Positions 10,090 through 25,673 of a stretch of 64,000 nucleotides of DNA are shown here, piece after piece. The notes beneath the pieces are model-generated. The model saw only the letters and a program-made list of their open reading frames with translations, was not told where the DNA came from and ran no database searches. A program made the position numbers and the translations under genes. This DNA comes from Piper betle (lineage: Eukaryota; Streptophyta; Magnoliopsida; Piperales; Piperaceae). Position 1 is the first letter of the stretch. Each line of letters begins with the position of its first letter. The stretch covers positions 62,001-126,000 of the forward strand of contig JAURVB010014647.1 in NCBI GenBank assembly GCA_033002965.1. Direction: 5' to 3'.

Positions 10090-10625
10090 GGTCTTTGTGC
10101 TTCTGAAATCCTTCCTGCAGCCTGTAACTTGGTGTAAGGGTCCACCATCCAAAAATTGGGGTTTAGAAGCAATAATCTAGAGGAACCTTTGATGGGTCAT
10201 CTTTGTATGCAAAGTATGGGTAGGCATTGATCCAAAATGGGGAGCTTGTTGCCTGCAAGAACTATAAAAGTGGCCGATTAATGCCCTTGAGGTTGCCGCG
10301 AAATGCTCCAGCCGACGGTGGATAGGAATTCTCCAAAATTGCCAATGAATTAGCTGTCGAGACGTGGATGAACGTGTGCAGGCCTGATTGCATTGTTGCC
10401 TCATATATACTGCTCATGGCAGGGACTAAATTCGATGTCAGAACGGGGTCAACGCCAGTAAAGACCTCATTTCCGACGGCAATTCCAGTGATCTCGGTGG
10501 CAGGAAGGTAGGGTTTCACATTGGTGTTGATCCAATCAAGTGCTCTCGCAGGGTCCATGAGGTCACCAACTTGTTCATTGGGCACAGTTGTAAGTTTGGG
10601 CCCTTGGATCCATTTTAAAAGTGCC
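10090..10625 (-). pseudogene. GH17 beta-1,3-glucanase pseudogene fragment
   Basis: The minus strand reads VPNEQVGDLMDPARALDWIN, then TEITGIAVGNEVFTG (the GH17 block holding the acid/base Glu in VGNE) and LHTFIHVSTANSLAILENSY. An in-frame TAG follows at about 10264, then SSPFWINAYPYFAYKDDPSK continues in the same frame. After that a stop and a one-base shift lead to NPNFWMVDPYTKLQ. The signal peptide, the N-terminal strands and the second catalytic Glu region are absent. Upstream lie a (TA)n run and unrelated sequence. The intact family are secreted or GPI-anchored cell-wall and callose hydrolases. Confidence 0.85.
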
Positions 10626-10655
10626 GCACAGCCAACAGCATAGAATTCTATTACC

Positions 10656-10676
10656 ATATATATATATATATATATG
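10656..10676. repeat. (TA)n microsatellite
   Basis: This is a simple dinucleotide run at the upstream edge of the GH17 relic. Confidence 0.85.
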
Positions 10677-10699
10677 CAACTTTGTATCAACTATCGCAT

Positions 10700-11058
10700 A
10701 TACCCCCCATAACTCCAACCAAAAAAATAATATTAATTTGGAGATTATAATTAATAAAACACTACTAAAAAATAGTTTCAAATAATGGTGTGGTTAAAAT
10801 TTTAGATTTTTAACCCGTTTTAAGATTGGAAAGCTTATTTGGCACCTTTTAAATGTCTTGGAGAAAAATCTATCCACAGCTAAAATTGATATGGAGAGGA
10901 CGTGAAAAAAAGCCCCAAAAAAATTTTTTTAATCAAAATAGTTGTTTACTAAATGTTAATTAATGATCAAGACATGTACACAGGTCCTAATAGGCTACGG
11001 ATGTTGTATAGTAAATGTTAATAAATAAACATAAGTTCATTGTGCTAATTTATTAAGC

Positions 11059-11094
<36 letters not shown>

Positions 11095-11279
11095 TGTATG
11101 TATGAATATAGATTACAATGTAAGCACAATAAAAACATGAATTATAAGCCAACAAAGCTGAAGATAATATCTAAAATCACAGCTACAACAGCTACAAAAG
11201 TGTCTCTCATGATCCTTAGATCATACAATAATGACAAATTATGCAATATACGATCGTACAAATTAATTTCTCAACAAAA
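10700..11279. other. AT-rich DNA with an (ATGT)n microsatellite
   Basis: No gene is recognised. A tetranucleotide run of tgta/atgt units occupies about 11064-11104. It opens a meaningless Met-Tyr-Val-Cys repeat ORF. Confidence 0.7.
11064..11104. repeat. (ATGT)n microsatellite
   Basis: About ten perfect tetranucleotide units lie downstream of the LBD gene's 3' end. Confidence 0.92.
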
Positions 11280-12199
11280 TTAATTGGTGAGAGAAAATTG
11301 TGCGGCTGCGTTCTTGAGTTCATTCTCCTCAAATAACATAGAGTGATGATCTCTCAGAGTCGATTCAGAGCTGCATGCATGGTAATATAATAACTAACCA
11401 TAGAGATTGTTTGGTATCAGTAATATGAAAATCATTAACATGCAAATCTAGTCGTCTACCTAGATCACATCACATTGCTATTTTTTCTTTTCAAGTAATT
11501 TAGAACAAAACTATCCTCATCTTTATACTAAGTTTTCCGGTAAAATGAAACAAAGAGTAATCAGACATAGATATATAAAACGAAAGAAGAAATAAAACCT
11601 GGACTCGTAAGCTTCTATCTTGGAGTCGATAAGCAGTAGTTTATCATGAACTGCTACATTTTCGGTATAAGGAGACACCATATTATATTCACCACCATGC
11701 AAATCACCATTGCCCATCTGAACTCGAGAATCCCACCCAAGATTCATCATATTATTGTTTCCATAATCTTCAACAGATTCGTCATGCTGCGTCTGGAAAA
11801 GAGCTAAAGTGTTTGGAACAGAATGAACTTCGTTGATTTCATGGTGATGATGTTGTTGCCTGTACATGGCAAGATAGGCCGTCAGCAACTCTAGTTCCTG
11901 CTGCGTCTGTTGTATATGCTCTTGCAAGGCAACGATGATACCGACGCAGCCATGAACGGGGTACTTATCCCGCGCATTCGCCTCGTAGATGATCGATCTC
12001 ATAGCTTCCTTCCGGTCGGCGACATGGATCTTGTTGAGTATCTTCGATATGTTACTGACACCAAACAGCTTGTGAGCGTTCTCGAATCTTTTAGGGTCGT
12101 TGGGGGGAAGTAAGGGGCGAGGGGGCACTCGGGGGTGCACTTCCGCCGCTGGAACTTGCACGAAGCACAGGCCTGGCTAGTGCCGCCCTTGACGGTCAT
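11280..12199 (-). CDS. LOB-domain (LBD) transcription factor, LBD27-like, with one frameshift
   Basis: Exon 1 runs 12199-11599, the intron 11598-11371 (GT-AG) and exon 2 11370-11280. The LOB domain starts MTVKGGTSQACASCKFQRRK with the zinc-finger spacing CX2CX6CX3C (C-ASC-KFQRRKC-TPEC). It continues with the GAS block LFGVSNISKIL and a leucine-rich coil (VALQEHI...ELELLTAYL). The C-terminus encoded by exon 2 ends NELKNAAAQFSLTN. The start and tail resemble LBD27/LBD22-type class I proteins, which act in the nucleus as DNA-binding developmental regulators. The frame breaks between YFPP and NDPKRFENAH at a G6 run (12102-12107, C6 in the coding sense). One extra C restores the family sequence, giving about 230 residues. 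It is either a pseudogene or, I think more likely, a sequence error. Confidence 0.85.
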
Positions 12200-14706
12200 T
12201 GCCTGATTGTCCCCAGCCGTTGGGCAGCCTCGAGGCGCCGCCGATCCGAGAACTCGACGATGAAGAAGAGTGGGAGTGTAGAGTGGTGTATGGTCATGGG
12301 AAGGAGGAGATGGAAGCTGGGTTGGGACAGCTGGAGGGAATGTGAGAAGAGAATTAGTAAAAAGTCAGGGGAGGTGAAAGCGGAGAACAGTTTGAAGAAA
12401 CTAAATTTCTGTTTGCTCATTTTGATTATTTTTTTTTTTGGTATTTTGAGGGCACTGTAAAAGAAAATATTATTAATGTTAAGATATATACTTTCAAGTT
12501 TCAGCCACTGTACACGGATCATACGCCGAGAACAATTCAGTCATACATTTTATGCTAATAAATGTAATAATCCGAAATACATAGTTTTTGCCAAGCTTTC
12601 AAAATAGCCCGATAATAGTTGGCACGCCGAGCATATTTCCAAGATATATATTCCTTTGTGCTTATGATATTACCCGTTATTAAACTGCAGCTTTAAATTT
12701 TGTTGCCCAATAAATAATAAGAGTCTGGTTTTAGAAAAATACAGCCCGATTGATTAAGTTTCCTTTCATTTTTTTTAAATTTTTATAGCCTGTGCGCTGT
12801 TCAGATTTTTGGAATGATGTAAGAACGAACTTAGATGGTGAATCTTATCGAGTAACAATGATCATGTTCAGGGAACGATCGAATACTTATCCTTCAAGCT
12901 AAGATGAACTCGTCACTAGAAAATTATATACGAAACTATGAAACATTGGTATTCCCAGAGGTGGTTCGAAGAACTGATAATGTGGTAGTTCTCAGTTGAT
13001 ATAATTAAATGAGCTAAGTTTGCTTGACTTTTTTTCAAGACTGAACATGAGTATCCACATTGGCATGTTTAATTTGATGTTTATTTATACATAATTATTT
13101 GATTTCCCTGTCATTTTCATATGGTCAACTTCTCTGATCAAATACATAATTAATCTTGCTTGATTAAATTCATAAGTTCACAACTAGTATATAGATAGAT
13201 ATGTATGATTGAACACACATATGTATAGCCTATAGGACTAAGTTTAAAATAGATCTAATCACCATTTTTCCCATCTCACTTTTTTAGAAGGAATTACATT
13301 GTAAAAATAAACCTTGAAAATAATAACATCGTATTTTCTGAAAATATTTTTACTTAAAATTGATCCACGACGTCCCGCTCAACGAAATATGTTTAATCTA
13401 TTCTAAAAAAATGTATCAAATTAAGCTCGAACAAAACTTTCTTTTGTTTGAAACCTAAATTTGACACTTCAAGACCGGGATTGATAATCAATGTGGGACT
13501 CTTGAACTAAATCTATAATAGGTATTTTGTCTTATAACTTATTTCCTTAACAAATTTATCTCTAAATTCATAATAGCTCTCTCCAACATAACCTTCACGC
13601 CTTAGTTCAACTTTGGGAAGCTTGGTGTACGCTTTTAATCGAATAAGCAAGTTAAAAAATAAAATTGCGGCCACCTAGCTTAGAACTTGATGTAGCTCAT
13701 ATCACCATAATATATATATGCTACAGAGCTTAATTGGTGCAGTGCAAATTAGGAAATTAAGTGTTAGCTGACGAACTCAGTGAGATAGGAAATGCACGCA
13801 TGAAGAAGAAATGTCCAGAAATTCATAAGCTAAAAATGTTTCACTCAGAAGAAACAATGGTGATCTACAACCTTTGAGCTGTTGTCAAACTGCCTTGCCT
13901 ATTCTATAGTTGATAAAGATAGAGATGCCCCGCCTTCGTCCTTTTCTCAACCACTTCTCTTATCCTTTCCCATATCTTCCTCAATTTTAAATTCATGACA
14001 GATACATTCATAGCCTCTTCACCAATGATTTTAAAGTTCAAGCTGTCACGCCTCTACCAACTTTGATTAAAGCAGATAGGACATAAGCTAAGTCAACCCT
14101 TTCATTTTCAGTACAAGCATGTCTCTTGAACTAGCTATAATTTTCATGTAGTTAAAAAAAATGTTGGGTTTTTCACAAGGCATAGATTAATGCCATGCAA
14201 ATGTTAAAAATAAAAATAAGAGGATTGCCATGTATGAAGAGCGAGTCACACTGTCGCTTGCTCAAGACCAGGGCCAAGAGCCAAGTACCCAACAGTTGGT
14301 GCCATCCAATTTTTAACTTGGATTTGATTGGCACATCTCTTGCCACCACCTAGCGTGCCTTCCTTTTCTCCAGATTTTGCCTCCTATATATGTTTTTATA
14401 TAAGCTAAGAGTATAAGAGCAAAGTTCATCTGATATAATAACTGGAGGTTGATTTTGGTGGCTCCTATCCACTGGTATATTTTTTCAAACTCTCCCACCA
14501 ACCCAATCTTGACCTATTAATTGTACATCTTTTGCCACCCAGTCAAATTATCTTGTTCTTTCTTTCTAGCAGATATCTCTATCAACCACGGAATAATGAC
14601 CGGCATGCTCTTTTTACTCAAGAAAGGCCCAAGACTTAGACGCCTCATCTGGTGGGGAGGTTGGGATTAAAAGGGTACCTTCGTCGTCGTCTTCGACTAG
14701 TCTGAG
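12200..14706. other. Divergent intergenic region between LBD and HIPL genes
   Basis: The first 250 bp upstream of the LBD ATG are CT-rich and plausibly its leader and promoter. The rest is AT-rich with no recognised exon or element. The final stretch (about 14560-14706) is the HIPL promoter and leader. Exact TATA and start sites were not assigned. Confidence 0.5.
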
Positions 14707-18618
<3,912 letters not shown>

Positions 18619-20815
18619 AGGAGCTTTTTTCCCTGAGTGTGTGTTATATTATTTATTAGTCAAATAATAATCCTATTTGCACCATAAATTTTCCCCATTA
18701 ATATTTAATTGATTGATATGCTAAATTAACCATTTGTTTTACATTACACTATGGTTTACTTAGATCAGTAGAATGGTGGAACTTAAATCCGTTGTATTTT
18801 TAGATAACTCAAATAAAACCTTTTTCTATCAATTTGAGTTTTACAGTATCATTTATTGACCGTAAAATTTTACAATAAATTTTCACTCTATAGCAAAAAT
18901 AATCCTTAAACTAATGAAAACTTTATATTTGTGTTCATAATTCCTGCCACTGATGACTGACCTTAGTTTCTTATCCAATTTATGTTGACAATCGAAATTC
19001 ATTAACTCCGCCATTTATGAAATTTTAATCCCTATTAAGTATGTTTTGGTCTCCCTTCAACATTGGCAAACACAACCTTGAAAAAAAGCCTTGGACTTGG
19101 TTCTCTTCCACTCTTTGACTTTTAGTTTTCATGTCTTTTCATACTTCTTTTGCAAATAGCCATGCTATGGAAACGTCTTGAAATAATTACAAAACTTAAA
19201 AAATTATTTATTATCTTACAGCCGTGCGTTGAAGGAACTCATAAATACAGTATTAATAATCCAGATAGAAAAGTAGACATCTACACATAACCAATTCTGA
19301 TATCAAATCACATAATCTGCGTATACGTTAATAGTTCTCTAAGTTCTAGCGTGTTCTGAGTGAATTCTCCACCGAACAATTGGACCCAGATATAGGTCAC
19401 ACCAAGATTGCATGACATGACATCTTGATAATTCCACACGTTGCGCTGATCTTGCTTCTATGCCCTTTTTCGATCCGGCTTTAGGCTTACATGTTATTTA
19501 CTTGTAATGTCCGTCATTCCATATATATATATATATATATATATAATGTGCAGATACTATGTTCCAAGTAATTTAGTCCCTTCTAAAAGGGGACAAAAGA
19601 TGTGCACTGGACTCCCTATCTATCATCCTTGCCACATTCTTAAAGACTTGCCAAATTATTTTAGTTTCCAATCTTGACATAACATGCTCTTGCTAGCTGG
19701 GGAATACACTTAAGTCGATGATATGCATTATTTTGGAGATGTTCGCATATTGGGCCTCCAAAATTGCTAATTTATCATAGTAAAGACCATCATACTGGAC
19801 CAAATTTGGACAGGGCGATGCAAGCCAAATGAGATCTAACCGAGACAAGAGACATCGTCCAAATCTGAAATTAAATGCGACAATGTCTCGATATGATAAA
19901 ATGCCAATTTCTTGAGGTTCAATCTGTTAAAACGTTGAGCATTTATCAACTGGGTTGTACATGGAAGAAATGTGGACGGTGGCACACTGTGTGTCTGCTC
20001 TTATGTATAAATGCTGGAGTTGGAAAGTGTAAATAAAAGAGAAGCATTCGCTGCATTCCCATGGGGGCATGGTACAGCATTGAATTATTGATTATCTTCG
20101 TTTCTGCACCTACCCCCCACCCATTAAGTGACATCCAAACTACGACAATAATTATAATCTGCCCCAATAAACAGCAAATATGAGTGTTATGAAATGTTTG
20201 AAGATATTTTGGTAAAGAGGTTTGATGTGTTTAATTCCTTATTATAAAGCGGTCGTAAACAGTTAATCGAAAAAGCAATGGTAAATAATTATTCAGGTGT
20301 TGTAAATAGAGTTGGGACCCACCATTAATTAGTAGGTAACTTCGATTATATTAATGGGTCTGACTGATCCCCCAAGGGTGTTCCACGAAAGAAGAAAATA
20401 AGAATGAAATTCTAAATTAGTTAGCAAATTATTAAATTGATTAAAAGAATTGTCAAATAAATTATTTGTAATTAATTTATTATGACTCCGGAATTGTTTG
20501 ATGGCCTAGCCATATTTTTTTTTCAAAAAGACAAAAAAAGTGGAAATGACCAAAGAGCCCTTCCAAAACGACCAACCATGGCGGACACACCTCCCACACC
20601 CTCCCAAGCTCCCCTCCCACTTCTCTTCAAATCCGATCTCCGACCTCCGACCCCCTCCCCTCCAGTCCCCCACCACTCGAAATCCCGGTTCATCCTCTCT
20701 CCGGCGACATTCTTCCCGTCCAATTCCGCCCGCAAATCGGCCCACTCCGAGCTCTTCGATGGCGTAGACCCGGAATCGGAGCGAAGCCAGAGCTTGCTTG
20801 TTTGAGGCGGAGAAG
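18619..20815. other. Intergenic region between HIPL and GlcAT14 genes
   Basis: The HIPL 3' UTR probably ends within the first 100 bp. An (AT)n run lies at about 19521-19545. The last 300 bp (20540-20815) are CT-rich and GC-rich and are the likely GlcAT14 leader and promoter. ORFs there are low-complexity Pro/Ser readings. Nothing else is recognised. Confidence 0.5.
19521..19545. repeat. (AT)n microsatellite
   Basis: This is a simple dinucleotide run. Confidence 0.9.
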
Positions 20816-23800
20816 ATGAAGCATCTGAGCTTGATTCGGTTGAGGGCGGCGAGCATGGAGCGGAAATGGATTCTCCCACTCGCCGCCGCCTCCGCCGTCT
20901 CCCTCGTCCTCCTCGCCCTCACCGCCTTCGCTTCCCCCGACGGCCCCCTCTACCTCCCCTTCGCCCCGCTGCGCCTCGCCCTCCGAACCTCCCCCGACCC
21001 GGACGCTGTCTTCGTCGAAGCCAAGCTCCGACCCGCCGTTTCCGCCACCACCGCCGGCCCGCCGCCGCCGCCCCGGCTCGCCTACCTCATCTCCGGCTCC
21101 GCCGGCGACGGCGGTATGCTGCGCCGGACGCTGCTGGCGCTGTACCACCCGGTCAACCAGTACGTCGTGCACCTCGATCTCGAGTCATCGCCGCAGGAAA
21201 GGCTCGATCTTGCGGCGTTTGTGGCCGACCACCCGCTGTTTGTGCGGTTTGGGAATGTGAGGATGATCACCAAGGCGAATCTGGTGACCTACCGGGGGCC
21301 GACCATGGTCGCCAACACCCTCCATGCTGCCGCCATCCTGCTCAAGAAAGGAGGAGATTGGGACTGGTTCATCAACCTTAGCGCTTCTGATTACCCTCTT
21401 GTCACGCAAGATGGTATACGTATCTCTGGTTTTGCAAATTCTTTGTTGTTGTGTTGTTGATTTGGGGATAATGGCATTCATGAATTTTTGCAGATTTGTT
21501 GCACACATTTTCGTATTTGCCAAGGGATCTCAACTTTATTGATCACACGAGCGATATTGGGTGGAAGGAGTATGTGCATGTATTTTAGATTTTATTCTCG
21601 CTGCCTTGTTGGTTTTTTCCATACATCCCAAAAGTTGAAGAAATTGATGGTTTGAATGATGATTATAGGTTTCAGAGGGCAAAGCCAATTATCATTGATC
21701 CGGGTTTGTACATGTCAAAGAAAGCAGATGTTTTCTGGGTTACACAGAGACGAAGCGTTCCTACGGCTTTCAAGTTGTTTACAGGTAAAGGGCAAATCTG
21801 CCGTCATTTGTGTTCTTATTGTCATAGATTTTGCTTTTAGTGGAGGAAAAACATAGGGAAAGAATAATTGAAGGTTTATCAAACATTTTAGTGTATGTAT
21901 ATCATTATTACTGATCGAGGCTATATATATATATATATATCATTATTAATGATCCAGGCTAGAGTATCGTAGCTCTGTTACATGATGGTGAATTGGAAAA
22001 CTGTAATAGCATCTACCACTTCAGAACTTCTGTTTCCAACAGCGGTAGTAGTAATGGGTGCTTTTTCTGGTGTATGTGAAATGGAAACCATTTCTTATAC
22101 CCATTTTAGAGTTTCAATGAACCCAAAATATTCACTCTTTCCTGAACAAGCTTCTATTTGTATTTACATTGTCTGTGTTGTGCTACAGATGTTTATGCAT
22201 GGTTATGTACTCCCTACAAAGAGTGCTGTGGTACAAAGAGTGCTGTGGTTGGATAAAGAGAGGAATTAGAGCCTCTTTTCTTTCTTTATTCCAAAAAATC
22301 TGCACCTTGTATATAAAAGAAGGGGCAATGTTGCGGTGGCTAAACTAGACATATTGAGCAAGCCAGCGTATTCATATTAGCTGTCTGTGTTAATTACTTG
22401 ATTTATGAACAAGTGTAGAACTTAACTTTTTGGATGATTGGTAACTTGGTAAGCTTGATAATGTTAGTATGACAGAAATCAGGATTAGCATATCGTGTAA
22501 AATGTATGGGAATTGGGGCATGTGATTATGATTTGTGGAGCAACTAAATTGTTTTGGGAAGCTTTTCTGTTTTATCGTCAGAATTTGATGTTGGATCACA
22601 TTGTGAAAAATTCTGAGCGGGAATGTTCTAAAATTTGTAGAGAAGTCAATGTTTATCTGTGACTCTTACAAACTTTATATATATATATATATATATAAAA
22701 CTCTCTGAACAATGCAGATTTAGCAAAATTATTGTTGTCATGTATATTATTTTTAATTTTACTTTCTTTCTGATACGCTAATAAATCAGTATCTGGAATG
22801 TTTGGAAACAATTGATCTTTTGTGCAACTGTTCAAGCCTAGATCACTGTTTCTTTATCAGATTTCTCTTGGCTCAAATTATTTTTCTGCTAGTACACTTG
22901 GGCAGAAGGAAATATCTGAAGTATTAGAATGAGAAAAGGAATTTTGTTGTTGTTTAAGTGTTAATTTATAATGTTAGGCATTTCTGTTCGAATGAACAAT
23001 GTTTAAATGAAGTTATGAAGACTATTTTTTTCTAACTCCCAATGGGATTGAGAAGAAAATATCAAGTTTGTGCAGAAGTTATTTATTTCTAAAGAATAAG
23101 CTTTAGCAAGCTGCTTCTTTGATGTGAATCATCTTCTAAATTTTTACCATGTATTATGTACTTGTGTTGCTTCAATGATATAATTACTGATCTAAACACA
23201 ATTGATCATGAGTTCTGATTAATTGTGTATGCAGCTTAAAGATTAAATTTCTATTTTTATGAATTATGGCTAGGCTGGGGTTAGGGCATGGATTCTTTGT
23301 CTTCAATTGATTGCATTCGCATTTAGATCAGTTACACTAAACCATGCAAGACGCGTTGTTGATCATCATTGGAGACTGTTTCTTCTTGGGTAGTTTCCAC
23401 TGTGCTTTGCATGATTTTGTAGCTGGATAAAATTTCTAGCTAGTAGTCAAGTTCTTAGAAGTTTATTTGTAGCTGGATGTGTACTGATCTCTTTTATAAG
23501 TTTATTTTTTTACTGTGGCTGAATGCTCTTTGTTATAAATTTCAGGCTCCGCTTGGATGGCACTTTCGCGGTCCTTCATTGACTACTGCATATGGGGTTG
23601 GGACAACCTCCCACGAACTGTCCTTATGTACTACGCTAATTTCATATCTTCACCAGAGGGCTATTTCCACACTGTTATCTGCAATGCCCAAGATTTTCGC
23701 AACACCACTGTGAACCATGATCTGCACTTCATCTCATGGGATAATCCTCCCAAACAACATCCTCACCATCTGACTCTCAATGATATGTCAGCTATGGTTG

Positions 23801-24060
23801 ACAGCAATGCACCTTTTGCGAGGAAGTTCCAAAGAGACAGTCCTGTGCTTGACAAGGTTGATGCTGAGCTCCTGTTTCGTGGCCCTAATATGACTGTACC
23901 AGGTGCTTGGTGCGTTGGATCAAATGACAATGGTACTGACCCATGTTCAGTCGTGGGTAATATAACCATGCTCAGACCTGGTCCTGGTGCTGCAAGGTTG
24001 GAGAAGTTAACCGTATCACTCTTGTCTAAGGAAAACTTCCGACCTAAGCAGTGCAGATGA
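20816..24060 (+). CDS. GLCAT14: GlcAT14-type beta-glucuronosyltransferase (GT14)
   Basis: Exons are 20816-21413, 21494-21569, 21669-21784 and 23546-24060, giving 434 codons with all GT-AG sites and no frameshift. A short cytosolic tail precedes a single membrane anchor (WILPLAAASAVSLVLLAL, about residues 18-36), so it is a type II Golgi protein. The GT14 domain follows: LAYLISGSAGDGGMLRRTL, YVVHLDLESS, NVRMITKANLVTYRGPTMVA, WDWFINLSASDYPLV, IGWKEFQRAKPIIIDPGLY, WMALSRSFIDYCIWGWDNLP, and the C-terminal GAWCVGS and FRPKQC. Family members add glucuronic acid to beta-1,6/1,3-galactan side chains of arabinogalactan proteins. The first ATG at 20816 is chosen; one at 20855 (MERKW) is also plausible. 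The long intron 3 holds a dispersed repeat and microsatellites. Confidence 0.92.
21920..21942. repeat. (AT)n run in GlcAT14 intron 3
   Basis: This is a simple dinucleotide run. A second one lies at about 22676-22698 in the same intron. Confidence 0.85.
22215..22248. repeat. Tandem 16-bp duplication in GlcAT14 intron 3
   Basis: 'acaaagagtgctgtgg' occurs twice, separated by one base. Confidence 0.85.
23262..23350 (+). repeat. Short dispersed repeat in GlcAT14 intron 3, also in the DDT gene intron
   Basis: 'taggctggggttagggcatg' followed by 'gattctttgtcttcaattga' matches 49845-49925 (taggctggggttgggggcat, then tcatcaattattgcttttac) over about 80 bp. Its class is unknown; it may be a SINE-like fragment. 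Confidence 0.65.
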
Positions 24061-25673
24061 TCCGTACCAGCAACATTGGCAGTTTAAATTTGTGTTTGTG
24101 TTAGTTGAAGATGAGGCCAAAGTAGATCCACATATTCTTGATCTTTAACTCAATAGATGGGGAACTCCTGTTGATCTGCAGTAAAAGATATGATGGAGGG
24201 TTGAAGGTCACTGATCCCCCGGTTGAAGTTTCTTCCAGAGCTTCATACCAGTATGTTACATCGACACAAAGGAATAAAAAATTAAGATAACATTTATAGT
24301 CTCCCTTCTAAGCTGCCATAGTTTACGAAGACGGTGAGTTTAGATTTAGGGTTCATTGACCCCAAAAATGTATCCCGTGGTTGATGAACCACATATATGA
24401 ATATATGTAACATTCCTTGCTCAGAGAAGTAGTAAGTCGATGGACATTTTCTCCTGTTAGCTTGTCTTGATGAACAACCATCCCAACACAAAAGTGCCAC
24501 TCTTTTGCTTGGAGTGTTTTCACCATTGATTTGGTTATAAACATATGTTTTTTCAAAGACCCAGTGTACAATTCTAGTCCTTTTTCTTCTTGGACACTGA
24601 CCATGTTTAACTTGTGAAGTATGTTGCTCACTCTTCCTGGGTTTGGTGAGAGTTAAAAAGGTGAAACCTCCTGCCAGTTATCCCAGCGAACAGTCTACAG
24701 ATTTATTTTCTCATATTATATTTATTTTTCTAATTTTGACAAAAGGAAGACTGCTAGGTGAAGGCTTAGTCTTGACAAATGAGATGGCAATGCTCATATT
24801 GACTTCATTTGTGTTATTTCTTTCAACGCGTTATGGTATTTATTTACTTATATACGTTATTGTAAACTGGTAACGGAATGTTTGAAGTCGTTAGCTGCTC
24901 CACCAAAAACAGGTTCTCAGCCATTTAATATAATATATATTTTCCTTCGTCAAAATTTCAGCTTTGTTTGCCCCGCAAACAAAATTATTTGTGGCTGCAT
25001 TCACATAAGCAATAAAAAAATAGTAGAAGGAATGGAAGCGGCGTAGAAAAATGGCGATGCCTAATTTTAAACTATTCATGGCTCTCCTTTGTAGCTTTGT
25101 CTATGATTTAGAATTTTCCAGAGTAGGCATGCCATATTTCTAAGTCGTCATAAATTTGGTATCATACTTGCTTGGCCACCAAACTTCCAAATAGAGATTT
25201 TGACCTCAAAATAAGGAACCGACCACTAAGTCATATTCACATGGTTACTTGATCAATCTTACCTTTGAATTAGTTATGCTCAGTCACTAGAACAATCAGA
25301 TCCAAGGATTTGTCGAACAACTGTGAAATATGATCTAAGATGATAAGACCAAAGAAGATGAGAACATCTGATTTTCTATATTTAAGGAGATCTAAACTGA
25401 TAAATTAGACATCCTTCTGACATGTAACAAAGTTTGTAAATTACAAGAAAATTACCCCCCAGCAAAGGAGCTCAAATTGCAACAACAGCAATGAGCAATG
25501 TTCTTCCCCGGGTAATCAAGAATAAAGGCTTATAAAAATTAGGGAAGAACAAAAACAATGAATGAATTTGACAACAAGGCCCTCTCCAGAGAGTCACCAC
25601 CACAGCTCAAAATTTACAAAAGTGTACTCTACTACAGGAAAGTAATTTCTCTCTTCGTATTTGGTCTTCACCT
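24061..25673. other. Intergenic region between two convergent glycosyltransferase genes
   Basis: It contains the two 3' UTRs. No exon or clear transposon is recognised. Small ORFs have no family signal. Confidence 0.5.

Noticed and set aside
20482..21172. Minus-strand and alternative-frame ORFs over the GlcAT14 first exon
   Set aside because: They are shadows of a GC-rich exon whose plus-strand frame clearly encodes the GT14 enzyme.
24294..24873. Several 60-90 codon ORFs downstream of GlcAT14
   Set aside because: They lie in likely 3' UTR and intergenic DNA, overlap on both strands and show no domains.
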